DNA of 64,000 nucleotides from Persephonella sp964519345. GTDB taxonomy: Bacteria > Aquificota > Aquificia > Aquificales > Hydrogenothermaceae. Where the stretch lies: contig CAZFKX010000008.1 in assembly GCA_964519345.1 (NCBI GenBank), positions 55,307 through 119,306 on the forward strand. Reading direction: 5' to 3'. Positions 40,846 to 49,533 of this stretch are shown in pieces. Every line of letters begins with the position of its first letter. Position 1 is the stretch's first letter. The translations under genes and the position numbers were made by a program. The notes beneath the pieces are model-generated. The model did no database searches and had not been told where the DNA came from. It was given only the letters and a program-made list of their open reading frames with translations.

Positions 40846-41259
40846 ATGGCTGTTCCACAAATATATATAGGCGAAAACTGGTTTAACATTAATGATGTTC
40901 TAAACAGCTACAAAGACGAGACAGCAGGAGCCGTGGATATATTTCTTGGTATTCCAAGATCAGCACCTGAAGACGGCGACGTTATAGAGCTTCATTATGA
41001 AGCTTATACATCTATGGCTGAAAAGGTTATAAACGAGATAATAACAGAGGCAAAAGAAAAGTTTGGTATAAAGTATGCTGTTGTACATCACAGGACAGGT
41101 GTGGTTCCAGTTACTGTTCCCTCTTTTCTTGTTGCTGTCTGGTCAGGACATAGACAGGAAGCCTTTGAAGCATGCAGATATATAGTTGATGAAACAAAAG
41201 CAAGAGCCCCAATCTGGAAAAAGGAAGTATTTAAAACCGGGGACGAAAGCTGGAAGTAA
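40846..41259 (+). CDS. moaE: Molybdopterin synthase catalytic subunit
   Basis: 137 residues. Binds MoaD and moves sulfur onto cyclic pyranopterin. The family core HHRTGVVPVTVPSFLVAVW and the catalytic lysine region PIWKKE are present. MoaD is encoded at 49286, not next to it. Molybdenum or tungsten enzymes are therefore expected in the organism. Confidence 0.94.
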   Translation: MAVPQIYIGENWFNINDVLNSYKDETAGAVDIFLGIPRSAPEDGDVIELHYEAYTSMAEKVINEIITEAKEKFGIKYAVVHHRTGVVPVTVPSFLVAVWSGHRQEAFEACRYIVDETKARAPIWKKEVFKTGDESWK

Positions 41260-41335
41260 ATATTAGTCTCAAAAAGAGATTCTCAATTTTTCCTTTTCTT
41301 AAATAAAAATAAAATAAAGGAGACAGGTCTGTACT

Positions 41336-42544
41336 ATGGAAATGCACGAGTTTATTCTTGACCTTTTTTTGATTCTTATATCCGCAAGAATATTTGCTGA
41401 AATTTTTTCTTATTTAAAAATGCCTCCTGTTTTAGGGGAAGTTTTCGCTGGGATTTTACTTGGACCAAGCCTTCTTGGAATAGTTGAAGTTAATGATATT
41501 ATAAGAATCATAGCAGAGATTGGAATAATTCTTCTTCTTTTTGAGGTCGGACTGGAAACAGATATTAAAAAATTACAGAAAGAGGGTGTAAAATCTGTAA
41601 TTGTTGCTCTCTTTGGAGCTATAGTTCCATTTGTTGGCGGATTTGTAATCAGTTACTATATGTTTAACCTACCACTTATAGTATCCCTATTCATCGGCGG
41701 AACGTTAACAGCAACAAGCATAGGAATCACTATAAGGGTTTTAAAAGATCTCGGCAAAGAAAGAAGCTCTGCTGCTCAGGTTGTTGTAGGTGCAGCTGTT
41801 CTTGACGATGTAATAGGCGTTATACTTCTTGTTATACTTGCTGATTTTGCTTTGACAGGAGAAGTTAATTTAGAAAATACAGTTAAGATAATTCTCCTTG
41901 TTGCTTTTTTCTTTACAGCAGCTCCTCTTCTTGCAGCTGTTATGTCAAAGTTTATACATATGTACGACAGTAGATATAGGAGATTACCGGGATTTATACC
42001 TACAATAGTTGTCTCACTTATTCTATTTTTCGCTTATGTTGCCCATCTCTTTGGAGCACCTGAGATAATTGGTGCTTTTGCAGCAGGCATAGCACTTTCA
42101 AGAAGATTTTTCCTTCCTTTCGGAATAGCTCTAAAAGCTGATCCAAACTTCGTTGATAAACTTGAGTCGCAGATGAGACCTCTAATATATCTATTCACAC
42201 CTATATTTTTTGTAACGGTTGGTCTTTCAATGAATCTGAGAGTTATAGATTTTACGTCGGTTGACTTCTGGCTCCTTACAGTAGTCTTACTAATTATTGC
42301 GGTTATTGGCAAACTTGGCGGTGCTTTTTTAATAAGAAAAATGGACAATCTAAAAAGAATTATAATAGGAACATCTATGATCCCAAGGGGCGAGGTAGGA
42401 CTTATATTCGCTGAACTTGGAAGATCGGTGAAAATTTTTACAAACGAGATATATTCTGTTCTTGTGTTTATCGTTATACTTACAACACTTGTACCCCCTT
42501 TTGTACTTAAATATTTATTTAAACTTGAAAAAAATAATAGCTGA
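41336..42544 (+). CDS. CPA2 family Na+ or K+/H+ antiporter
   Basis: 402 residues, 11-13 membrane helices, with the fold-specific pair of aspartates GAAVLDDVIGVILL that carry ions in NapA/KefB-type exchangers (DD indicates electrogenic Na+/H+ exchange). No RCK/TrkA domain at the end, so it is not a gated K+ efflux protein. Likely keeps pH and Na+ in a marine or thermal setting. A weak stem-loop precedes it at 41260-41300. Confidence 0.9.
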   Translation: MEMHEFILDLFLILISARIFAEIFSYLKMPPVLGEVFAGILLGPSLLGIVEVNDIIRIIAEIGIILLLFEVGLETDIKKLQKEGVKSVIVALFGAIVPFVGGFVISYYMFNLPLIVSLFIGGTLTATSIGITIRVLKDLGKERSSAAQVVVGAAVLDDVIGVILLVILADFALTGEVNLENTVKIILLVAFFFTAAPLLAAVMSKFIHMYDSRYRRLPGFIPTIVVSLILFFAYVAHLFGAPEIIGAFAAGIALSRRFFLPFGIALKADPNFVDKLESQMRPLIYLFTPIFFVTVGLSMNLRVIDFTSVDFWLLTVVLLIIAVIGKLGGAFLIRKMDNLKRIIIGTSMIPRGEVGLIFAELGRSVKIFTNEIYSVLVFIVILTTLVPPFVLKYLFKLEKNNS

Positions 42545-42555
42545 GAATGTAAATT

Positions 42556-43866
42556 ATGGGAAGAGTAGCTGTAATAGGAGGAGGTTTAGCTGGTAGTGAG
42601 GCGGCATTTAAAATAGCAACATACGGCTTCAAAGTGGATCTTTTTGAAATGAGACCTTTAAAATCAACCCCTGCCCACAGAACAGATAAATTTGCCGAAC
42701 TTGTATGCTCCAACTCACTTGGAGGAATGGATATAACCACGGGAGCAGGTCTTTTAAAAGAAGAGATGAGGATGCTGGGCTCTCTTGTGATCAGTGTTGC
42801 CGAACAATTTAGTGTTCCTGCAGGGGGAGCGCTTGCTGTAGATAGAAAAAAATTTTCAGAAAAGATTACACAGATCCTGGAAAATCATCCAAATATAAAA
42901 ATAATTAGAAAAGAAGTTATACAGATCCCTGATAAATATGATTTTATAATAATAGCAACAGGTCCTTTAACATCAGAGGCATTCTCAAAAGTTATCCAGA
43001 GATTAACAGGTGCAGAATATCTATATTTCTACGATGCTATAGCTCCAACAGTAGATGCAGAAACCGTTGATTATTCTAAAGGTTTCTGGGGCGATAGGTA
43101 TGGCAAAGGTAAAGGGGATTACTTTAACTGTGTTTTATCAGAAGAGGAGTATGAGATCTTTTACAACGAGCTTATAAATGGAGAACAGGTTCCCCTTAAG
43201 GATTTTGAGAAAGCTGTATTTTTTGAAGGATGTCTTCCTGTTGAAGAGATAGCAAGAAGAGGGAAACAGACTTTACTTTTTGGTCCAATGAAACCTGTAG
43301 GACTGGTAGATCCAAAAACAGGTAAACAGCCTTTTGCAGTTGTACAGTTAAGAAAAGAAAACATAGAAGGAACCCTTCTATCTTTAGTGGGATTTCAAAC
43401 GAAACTTAAGTATCCAGAACAAAAAAGAATATTCAGACTTATACCTGCCTTAAAAAAGGCAAATTTTGTAAGGCTTGGATCTATACACAGAAATACATTT
43501 ATCCAATCCCAAAAGGTATTAGAACCAACGCTTCAGCTCAAAAAATATCCAAAAATACTTTTCGCAGGACAGATAACAGGTGTTGAAGGTTATTCAGCAT
43601 CTTCTGCCACAGGATTACTGGCAGGTATAAATGTTATAAGAATGTTGAAAGGCAAAGAACCTGTTATTCCACCTGAAACTACAATGATTGGAGGTCTTGT
43701 CAGATATATAACAGAGCCAAAAGAAGAACTCCAGCCAATGAATCCAAACTTTTCACTCTTACCTGAGCTTAACAAAAAAGTAAGAGATAAGAAGAAAAGG
43801 AAGCTTTTGAAGGCAAAAAGGGCTTTAAGGGATATAGAAATCTTTGCTAATCAGTGGAGGAATTAA
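42556..43866 (+). CDS. trmFO: Folate-dependent tRNA m5U54 methyltransferase
   Basis: 436 residues. FAD-binding GGGLAGSEAA near the N-terminus (9-18), the LVCSNSLGG segment and KYPKILFAGQITGVEGY signature are typical. It uses methylenetetrahydrofolate and FADH2 to methylate U54 in the T loop. It follows the antiporter by 11 bases. Confidence 0.95.
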   Translation: MGRVAVIGGGLAGSEAAFKIATYGFKVDLFEMRPLKSTPAHRTDKFAELVCSNSLGGMDITTGAGLLKEEMRMLGSLVISVAEQFSVPAGGALAVDRKKFSEKITQILENHPNIKIIRKEVIQIPDKYDFIIIATGPLTSEAFSKVIQRLTGAEYLYFYDAIAPTVDAETVDYSKGFWGDRYGKGKGDYFNCVLSEEEYEIFYNELINGEQVPLKDFEKAVFFEGCLPVEEIARRGKQTLLFGPMKPVGLVDPKTGKQPFAVVQLRKENIEGTLLSLVGFQTKLKYPEQKRIFRLIPALKKANFVRLGSIHRNTFIQSQKVLEPTLQLKKYPKILFAGQITGVEGYSASSATGLLAGINVIRMLKGKEPVIPPETTMIGGLVRYITEPKEELQPMNPNFSLLPELNKKVRDKKKRKLLKAKRALRDIEIFANQWRN

Positions 43867-43886
43867 TCCCTAAGTATGATAATGAT

Positions 43887-43915
43887 TATACAAATCAACA
43901 ATTTAAGCGTATAAT
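43887..43915 (+). promoter_or_regulatory. Probable promoter of the ilv operon
   Basis: TATACA at 43887-43892 and a perfect TATAAT at 43910-43915 with 17 bases between, giving a leader of about 33 bases before ilvB. No attenuator peptide or stem is seen in that leader. Confidence 0.55.
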
Positions 43916-43954
43916 ATTTTAAAATCATTTATATTTCTTACTGAGGTTAAAATT

Positions 43955-45700
43955 ATGCCGAAAAAAAGAGGTGCAGATATTGTTATAGATGTTCTTATTG
44001 AAGAAGGAGTAGATACTGTTTTCGGACTTCCCGGTGGGGCTATAATGGAAGTTTATGACGCTTTGTTTGATGCTCCACTTAAAAATATTCTTGCAAGACA
44101 CGAACAGGCTGCAGCCCATATGGCAGATGGATACGCAAGAGCCACAGGAAAAGTAGGCGTTGTTCTTGCAACCTCAGGACCAGGAGCAACAAATCTGGTT
44201 ACAGGAATTGCAACAGCATATATGGACTCAGTTCCTCTCGTAGCTATAACAGGACAGGTTCCAACAAGCTATATAGGAACGGATGCATTTCAGGAAGCTG
44301 ATGTTGTCGGCATTACAAGACCTATAACAAAACATAACTTTCTTGTAACAGATATAAAGGATCTTGCACTTATACTTAGAGAAGCCTTTTACCTTGCAAA
44401 AACCGGAAGGCCTGGTCCTGTTCTTGTAGATATACCGAAGGATATAACCCAGCAGGAATATGATTATAAAATGCCCACAGAAAAAGATGTTCTTGACGCC
44501 CTTCCAGGATACAAGCCTCATTATGAAGGAAATCCCTTTCAGATAAAAAAAGCGGCAGAACTTATAAGAAAAGCCAAAAGACCTGTTCTTTATGTAGGTG
44601 GAGGAACTGTTATATCAGGAGCTTCGGAGGAACTCAGGCAGCTTGCAGAACTTACAAGAATACCTGTAACGACTACAAACATGGCGAAAGGTGCCTTTGA
44701 TGAGACTCACCCCCTTGCACTTCATATGCTTGGTATGCACGGAACATACTATGCGAATATGGCTGTTTACCACAGCGATTTACTTATTGCTGTTGGAGCA
44801 AGGTTTGATGATAGAGTAACAGGTAAAATACAGGAATTTGCACCTGAAGCAAAAATCATACATATAGATATAGATCCTGCTTCAATAAGTAAAAATATAA
44901 CAGTTGATGTTCCTATCGTTGGCGATGTAAAAGTAGTTTTAAGCAAACTTTTAAGAGAGCTTAATAAAAAACCTATAGAATGGGTAAAAGCCAGAGAAAA
45001 CTGGTTAAAGCAGATAAAAAAATGGAAAGAAAAGCATCCTTTAACATATGACAAAACAAGCAAGATTATTAAACCACAGTATGTTATAGAAGAGATTTAC
45101 AATATTACCGGTGGAGAGGCTCTAATTACTGCCGGCGTTGGTCAACACCAGATGTGGGCAGCAATGTTTTACAAATACAGATATCCAAGACAGTTCTTAA
45201 ATTCAGGGGGTCTTGGAACTATGGGATACGGTTTCCCTGCTGCCGTTGGAGCAAAAATAGGAAATCCCGATAAAATAGTTTTTGCTATAGAAGGAGACGG
45301 TTCATTTGTTATGAACATGCAGGATGTCATAACGGCTGTTCAATATAGAATACCTGTGAAAATAGCTATTATAAATAACGAGTTCTTAGGAATGGTAAGA
45401 CAGTGGCAGCAGTTGTTTTACGACAGTAGGTACTCATCTGTATGTTTAGCCGTCCATCCAGACTTTGTTAGACTCGCTGAATCCATGGGAGCTGTTGGAC
45501 TAAGGGCAAAAAAACCGGAAGAGGTAAAATCTGTACTTGAGAAAGCAATGAAGATAAACGATAGACCAGTAATAATGGATTTCGTTGTTGACAGGGAAGA
45601 AAATGTTCTTCCTATGGTTCCTGCAGGAAAAAGTTACAGAGATATGATAGTAAGCCCAAAACAAAAAGGTGAAGCCGAGACAATGTATCTTGTCGGTTAA
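43955..45700 (+). CDS. ilvB: Acetolactate synthase large subunit
   Basis: 581 residues. Thiamine-diphosphate enzyme starting branched-chain amino acid synthesis. The catalytic glutamate is in ARHEQAAAHMADG, the ThDP motif GDGSFVMN..NN is at about 447-475, and the FAD-binding middle domain is intact. Start preceded by TGAGG. The small subunit follows 20 bases later. Confidence 0.96.
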   Translation: MPKKRGADIVIDVLIEEGVDTVFGLPGGAIMEVYDALFDAPLKNILARHEQAAAHMADGYARATGKVGVVLATSGPGATNLVTGIATAYMDSVPLVAITGQVPTSYIGTDAFQEADVVGITRPITKHNFLVTDIKDLALILREAFYLAKTGRPGPVLVDIPKDITQQEYDYKMPTEKDVLDALPGYKPHYEGNPFQIKKAAELIRKAKRPVLYVGGGTVISGASEELRQLAELTRIPVTTTNMAKGAFDETHPLALHMLGMHGTYYANMAVYHSDLLIAVGARFDDRVTGKIQEFAPEAKIIHIDIDPASISKNITVDVPIVGDVKVVLSKLLRELNKKPIEWVKARENWLKQIKKWKEKHPLTYDKTSKIIKPQYVIEEIYNITGGEALITAGVGQHQMWAAMFYKYRYPRQFLNSGGLGTMGYGFPAAVGAKIGNPDKIVFAIEGDGSFVMNMQDVITAVQYRIPVKIAIINNEFLGMVRQWQQLFYDSRYSSVCLAVHPDFVRLAESMGAVGLRAKKPEEVKSVLEKAMKINDRPVIMDFVVDREENVLPMVPAGKSYRDMIVSPKQKGEAETMYLVG

Positions 45701-45720
45701 AAAAATTTGAGGTAGCTAAA

Positions 45721-46287
45721 ATGTCAGAAAATTTAACTACTGTAAAGGTTAGGCCAGAAACAAAAACAGAAATAAGAAAACATGTAATAATAGTAAGAGT
45801 CTTACATAACTTTGGGGTTTTAACAAGAATAACAAGTCTTTTCGCAGGAAGAGGTTATAATATAGAAAGTCTTACAGTTGGAAAAACAAATGAACCCAAT
45901 ATAGCAAGGATTACGATTGTTGTAGAAGGTGATGAGAGAATTATAGAACAGATAATAAAACAGCTGAGAAAACTTATAGAAACCATAAGAGTTAGGGATA
46001 TAACAAATGTTCCACATATTGAAAGAGAACTTGCCCTAATAAAGGTTCATGCAGGAGAAGATAGGGCAAGAGATGAAATAATGAGGCTTGTATCAATTTT
46101 CAGGGCAAAGGTAGTTGATGTTTATACTGATACTTATACAGTTGAAATAACCGGAGATAGAGAAAAGATAGAAGCTTTTATAGACTTATTGAGACCTTTC
46201 GGTATAAAAGATATTGCAAGAACGGGTCTATTAGCAATAACAAGAGAATCTGCAAAGAGGAAGCTCGAAGAAAGAATGGTAGAATGA
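45721..46287 (+). CDS. ilvN: Acetolactate synthase small (regulatory) subunit
   Basis: 188 residues. N-terminal ACT domain (about 20-95, HVIIVRVLHNFGVLTRITSLFAGRGYNIESL) binds the feedback inhibitor valine; a C-terminal domain follows. The end overlaps the unknown periplasmic gene by four bases. Confidence 0.96.
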   Translation: MSENLTTVKVRPETKTEIRKHVIIVRVLHNFGVLTRITSLFAGRGYNIESLTVGKTNEPNIARITIVVEGDERIIEQIIKQLRKLIETIRVRDITNVPHIERELALIKVHAGEDRARDEIMRLVSIFRAKVVDVYTDTYTVEITGDREKIEAFIDLLRPFGIKDIARTGLLAITRESAKRKLEERMVE

Positions 46288-46904
46288 AGAAATTTTTTAT
46301 TTTGTTACTTCTTTTATCTACAACCTGTGTAAATGCAGAGTTAGTAGCAGTAAAAAGACCAGAAGTAAAAAATCTGCCGAGAAGTTACTCGCCTGTTATA
46401 TTTTCTTTCTTTGAGGAGCATTTTAAAAACGTTGTAAAATATCCTACAGATGAGAATTATGCATATCTCATTCAACCTACTATATCCTGGATTGCTACGG
46501 CATATAATCTCTGTCTGAACATTTATAAAAACGGAAAACTGGTTGATATACACTGCACCGTATCATTTTCAGGAGAGAATTTACATGACGATTTAGAAAA
46601 ATTATCTCAATCAACAGGTATCCTTCAAAAAAAAGATGATAAAAAACCCAAGTATATCTATCTAAAAATTATAGGAAGAGGCAAATTAGCAGGTGATAGT
46701 CTAAAAGTTGTCTCCTCAAAAGGAGATATTCTTATAAATTACAAAAAAATAGTTAAAAAGGCTGACAAAAATTTTATAACAGTATCAAACGCAGTAATAA
46801 ACATGGATACAGCTTTTATTCAGAGTTTTGAAGCAGCAAAACTTCTTGATTACTTACTGAATAATCACAGGATAAAAGGCATTTTGATTATAAAAACCTA
46901 TTAG
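46284..46904 (+). CDS. Exported protein of unknown function inside the ilv operon
   Basis: 206 residues with a cleavable signal peptide (1-18, cut likely at VNA|EL). The mature protein is mixed alpha/beta; two cysteines (YNLC, IHC) near residues 77 and 91 may pair. No family recognised. It is joined by ATGA to ilvN and precedes ilvC by 44 bases, so it is co-transcribed with branched-chain amino acid genes although it should be in the periplasm. A metabolic role is not obvious. Confidence 0.7.
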   Translation: MKKFFILLLLLSTTCVNAELVAVKRPEVKNLPRSYSPVIFSFFEEHFKNVVKYPTDENYAYLIQPTISWIATAYNLCLNIYKNGKLVDIHCTVSFSGENLHDDLEKLSQSTGILQKKDDKKPKYIYLKIIGRGKLAGDSLKVVSSKGDILINYKKIVKKADKNFITVSNAVINMDTAFIQSFEAAKLLDYLLNNHRIKGILIIKTY

Positions 46905-46948
46905 TGTAATATTATAAGATTGAGAAAATTTTGTGAAGGAGGAATTAG

Positions 46949-47947
46949 ATGGCAAAAGTCTATTATGATGAAGATGCCTCGTTGGAGGTTCTCAAGGAAA
47001 AAACTGTAGCCATTATAGGATATGGAAGCCAGGGACATGCTCATGCTCTAAACCTGAGAGACAGTGGAGTAAACGTAATAATAGGCCTCTATTCAGGAAG
47101 TAGATCGGCGGAGAAAGCGAAGGCTGAAGGGTTTGAGGTTCTTATTCCAGACGAAGCAGCGAAAAAAGCTGATCTGATAATGATCTTAATTCCAGACACG
47201 ATCCAGCCTGAGATTTATGAAACAGCTATACTTCCAAATCTGGATGAAGGAAATGCTCTCGCATTTGCACACGGATTTAACATTCACTTCAATCAGATAG
47301 TTCCACCTGAGTATGTTGACGTATTCCTTGTTGCTCCAAAAGGGCCCGGTCATCTTGTCAGATGGCAGTATGAAGAAGGAAAAGGAGTTCCTGGACTTGT
47401 TGCAGTATATCAGGATTTTACAGGTCAAGCCAAAGATATAGCACTTGCTTATGCTAAGGGTATAGGATGTACAAGGGCTGGATTAATAGAAACAACATTT
47501 AAAGAAGAAACTGAAACCGATCTATTTGGAGAGCAGGCAGTTCTGTGTGGAGGAGCTACAGCATTAATAAAAGCAGGATTTGAAACATTAGTTGAGGCTG
47601 GATATCAGCCGGAGGTTGCATATTTTGAATGCTTACACGAACTTAAATTAATAGTTGATTTAATATACCAGTACGGTATATCTGGAATGAGATACTCTAT
47701 ATCTGATACAGCAAGATATGGAGATGTTACAAGGGGGGACAGAATCTATGAGGCTGTAAAGCCTATACATAAAAAAATATTAGAAGAAATACAGAGGGGA
47801 GAGTTCGCAAAAGAATGGGTGCTCGAAAACATAGCAAGAAGACCACATTTTGATGCCCTTGTAAAAAGGGATGAAGAGCATCCTGTTGAGAAAATTGGTA
47901 AAGAACTCAGAAAAATGATGCCCTGGCTGGAAGGAAAAGGATTATAA
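46949..47947 (+). CDS. ilvC: Ketol-acid reductoisomerase
   Basis: 332 residues, the short class I form. NAD(P)H-binding GYGSQGHAHALNLRDSG is near 24-41; the loop after it, YSGSRSAEK, with serines and arginine suggests NADPH use. Magnesium ligands lie in the C-terminal knot domain (ETDLFGEQAV, CLHELKLIVDLIY). GGAGG Shine-Dalgarno. Follows acetolactate synthase in the valine/isoleucine pathway. Confidence 0.97.
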   Translation: MAKVYYDEDASLEVLKEKTVAIIGYGSQGHAHALNLRDSGVNVIIGLYSGSRSAEKAKAEGFEVLIPDEAAKKADLIMILIPDTIQPEIYETAILPNLDEGNALAFAHGFNIHFNQIVPPEYVDVFLVAPKGPGHLVRWQYEEGKGVPGLVAVYQDFTGQAKDIALAYAKGIGCTRAGLIETTFKEETETDLFGEQAVLCGGATALIKAGFETLVEAGYQPEVAYFECLHELKLIVDLIYQYGISGMRYSISDTARYGDVTRGDRIYEAVKPIHKKILEEIQRGEFAKEWVLENIARRPHFDALVKRDEEHPVEKIGKELRKMMPWLEGKGL

Positions 47948-47957
47948 AGAGGTGTGG

Positions 47958-48581
47958 ATGAATTTAACATCAAAAAGAAAATCTCTAAAAAAGATTTACG
48001 AACCAATAGGGATTTTATTTGCTAAAACGCATATAACACCAAATGTTATAACAGTAATATCGGTCATAGTGGGCATATTTGCTGCTATGGCCTTTTACAA
48101 CCATAAACCTCTGACAGGAGCTGTTCTTCTATTTATGAGTGGATTTTTTGATCTAATGGATGGTATTGTAGCAAGAGAAACGGAAAAATCCTCAAAATTT
48201 GGAGCTGTTTTTGACTGGCTTGCAGATAAATTCGTTGATGGTATTGTTCTTTTCTCAATAGGAATGGCCTACTCAACACCTGCTGTAACAATACTTGCTG
48301 TTGTTTCAAGTATGCTGCATACATTTATAAAGCCCGTTGCCTATGCGGAAATAGGTTTTGAAAACAGGGAAAAAGGTAAGATAGAAGATCCTCTTGAAGG
48401 AATAGGTTTTTTTGGAAGACCTGAAAGTATCCTTGTTCTTATCCTTTTTGCTGCTTTTGAACATTTTAATATATTTGGCGGTTTACAATTCGGGTTTGTG
48501 ATAGTCACGGTTCTTACAATACTCTCACTGCTCCAGAGAATCGTTTACCTGTACATAAAATACAACAGGTATTATGACTGA
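47958..48581 (+). CDS. CDP-alcohol phosphatidyltransferase
   Basis: 207 residues from the ATG at 47958 (an earlier GTG at 47952 would overlap the Shine-Dalgarno GAGG). The active-site pattern DGxxARx8Gx3Dx3D is complete (DGIVARETEKSSKFGAVFDW then ADKFVD). Several membrane helices. It could be PgsA-like phosphatidylglycerophosphate synthase, which would feed PgpA at 54529, or an archaetidyl/inositol-type enzyme. Confidence 0.88.
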   Translation: MNLTSKRKSLKKIYEPIGILFAKTHITPNVITVISVIVGIFAAMAFYNHKPLTGAVLLFMSGFFDLMDGIVARETEKSSKFGAVFDWLADKFVDGIVLFSIGMAYSTPAVTILAVVSSMLHTFIKPVAYAEIGFENREKGKIEDPLEGIGFFGRPESILVLILFAAFEHFNIFGGLQFGFVIVTVLTILSLLQRIVYLYIKYNRYYD

Positions 48582-48630
48582 GAAAAAATCATGATAAAAT
48601 CCTTTATAAACAAAATAAAAGGAGAAGGAT

Positions 48631-49296
48631 ATGCAACGTCCTTATACAATAATAGTATCTGAAGTAACAGTGGACGGAAAACTAACCTTAAGAAGGGGAA
48701 GGTCGTCAAAAGAGATTATGCAGTTCATGGATGATGAGGCAAATAGATATCTGCATGAACTTAGAGCAAAGGTTGACGGAATTATGGTAGGTGCTGAAAC
48801 GATAAGAACCGACAACCCTTTTCTGACAGTAAGATATGTTGAAGGTAAAAATCCAACAAGAATCGTTCCCACATCAAAGGCAGATATACCATTGAATGCA
48901 AATATTCTTGAGAAACACGCTCCTACCATTATCGTAACATCTAAATCTGCTCCCAAGGAAAGGGTTAAAGCTCTTGAAGAAAAGGTTGAGGTTATTTTTT
49001 CAGGTGAGGATCAGGTTGATCTTATTGAAATGATGGACATTCTTTACAGAAAAGGTATAAAAACATTGATGGTTGAAGGAGGATCAAGATTAAACTGGAA
49101 TCTTATAAAGTTTGGTCTTGTTGACGAAATAAGACTTATACATATGCCTTTTATAGTTGGTGGTGAAGACACTCCAACACTTGTTGGAGGAGAAGGTTTT
49201 TATTCGCTTAATGATGTTGTAAAAACGAAGCTCAGAGCTCATTTTATGAGAGGATCACACCTTATAACAGAGTGGGAGATAAAGTTTGAAGGTTAA
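48631..49296 (+). CDS. Diaminohydroxyphosphoribosylaminopyrimidine reductase-type (RibD C-terminal/RIB7) protein
   Basis: 221 residues, only the reductase half of RibD, without the deaminase. The DHFR-like fold shows in VTVDGKLTL, VGAETIRTDNPFLTVR and LMVEGGSRLNWNL. Stand-alone reductases of this type act on the ribosylaminopyrimidine before deamination in archaea and fungi. The presence here suggests either that route or a second copy. GGAGA precedes the ATG. Confidence 0.85.
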   Translation: MQRPYTIIVSEVTVDGKLTLRRGRSSKEIMQFMDDEANRYLHELRAKVDGIMVGAETIRTDNPFLTVRYVEGKNPTRIVPTSKADIPLNANILEKHAPTIIVTSKSAPKERVKALEEKVEVIFSGEDQVDLIEMMDILYRKGIKTLMVEGGSRLNWNLIKFGLVDEIRLIHMPFIVGGEDTPTLVGGEGFYSLNDVVKTKLRAHFMRGSHLITEWEIKFEG

Positions 49297-49531
49297 AGTT
49301 CTTTATTTCTCATCTTTAAAAGACAGATTAAAAATATCTAATGAAATTATTGATATTAATGAAAAAACAACAGTCCGGTCTTTTTTACAGATACTAAAGG
49401 AAAGATACCCACAATTTGAAAAAAATTTTGATAATGTCATGATCGCAGTAAACGAAGAATATGCGAATCCTGATCAGATATTAAACGATGGTGATACTGT
49501 GGCTGTAATACCTCCTGTTAGCGGAGGTTAG
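49286..49531 (+). CDS. moaD: Molybdopterin synthase sulfur carrier subunit
   Basis: 81 residues, ubiquitin-like, ending in the required Gly-Gly (PPVSGG) that carries the thiocarboxylate. Starts at TTG inside the end of the preceding gene (11-base overlap). Partner of MoaE at 40846. Confidence 0.92.
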   Translation: MKVKVLYFSSLKDRLKISNEIIDINEKTTVRSFLQILKERYPQFEKNFDNVMIAVNEEYANPDQILNDGDTVAVIPPVSGG

Positions 49532-49533
49532 CT

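Noticed and set aside
41260..41300. Possible terminator between moaE and the antiporter
   Set aside because: Only a four- to five-base stem (TCTC/GAGA) with an interrupted T-run; too weak to list as a terminator.
43867..43954. Attenuator leader peptide before ilvB
   Set aside because: The leader after the predicted promoter is about 33 bases, too short, with no run of Leu/Val/Ile codons.
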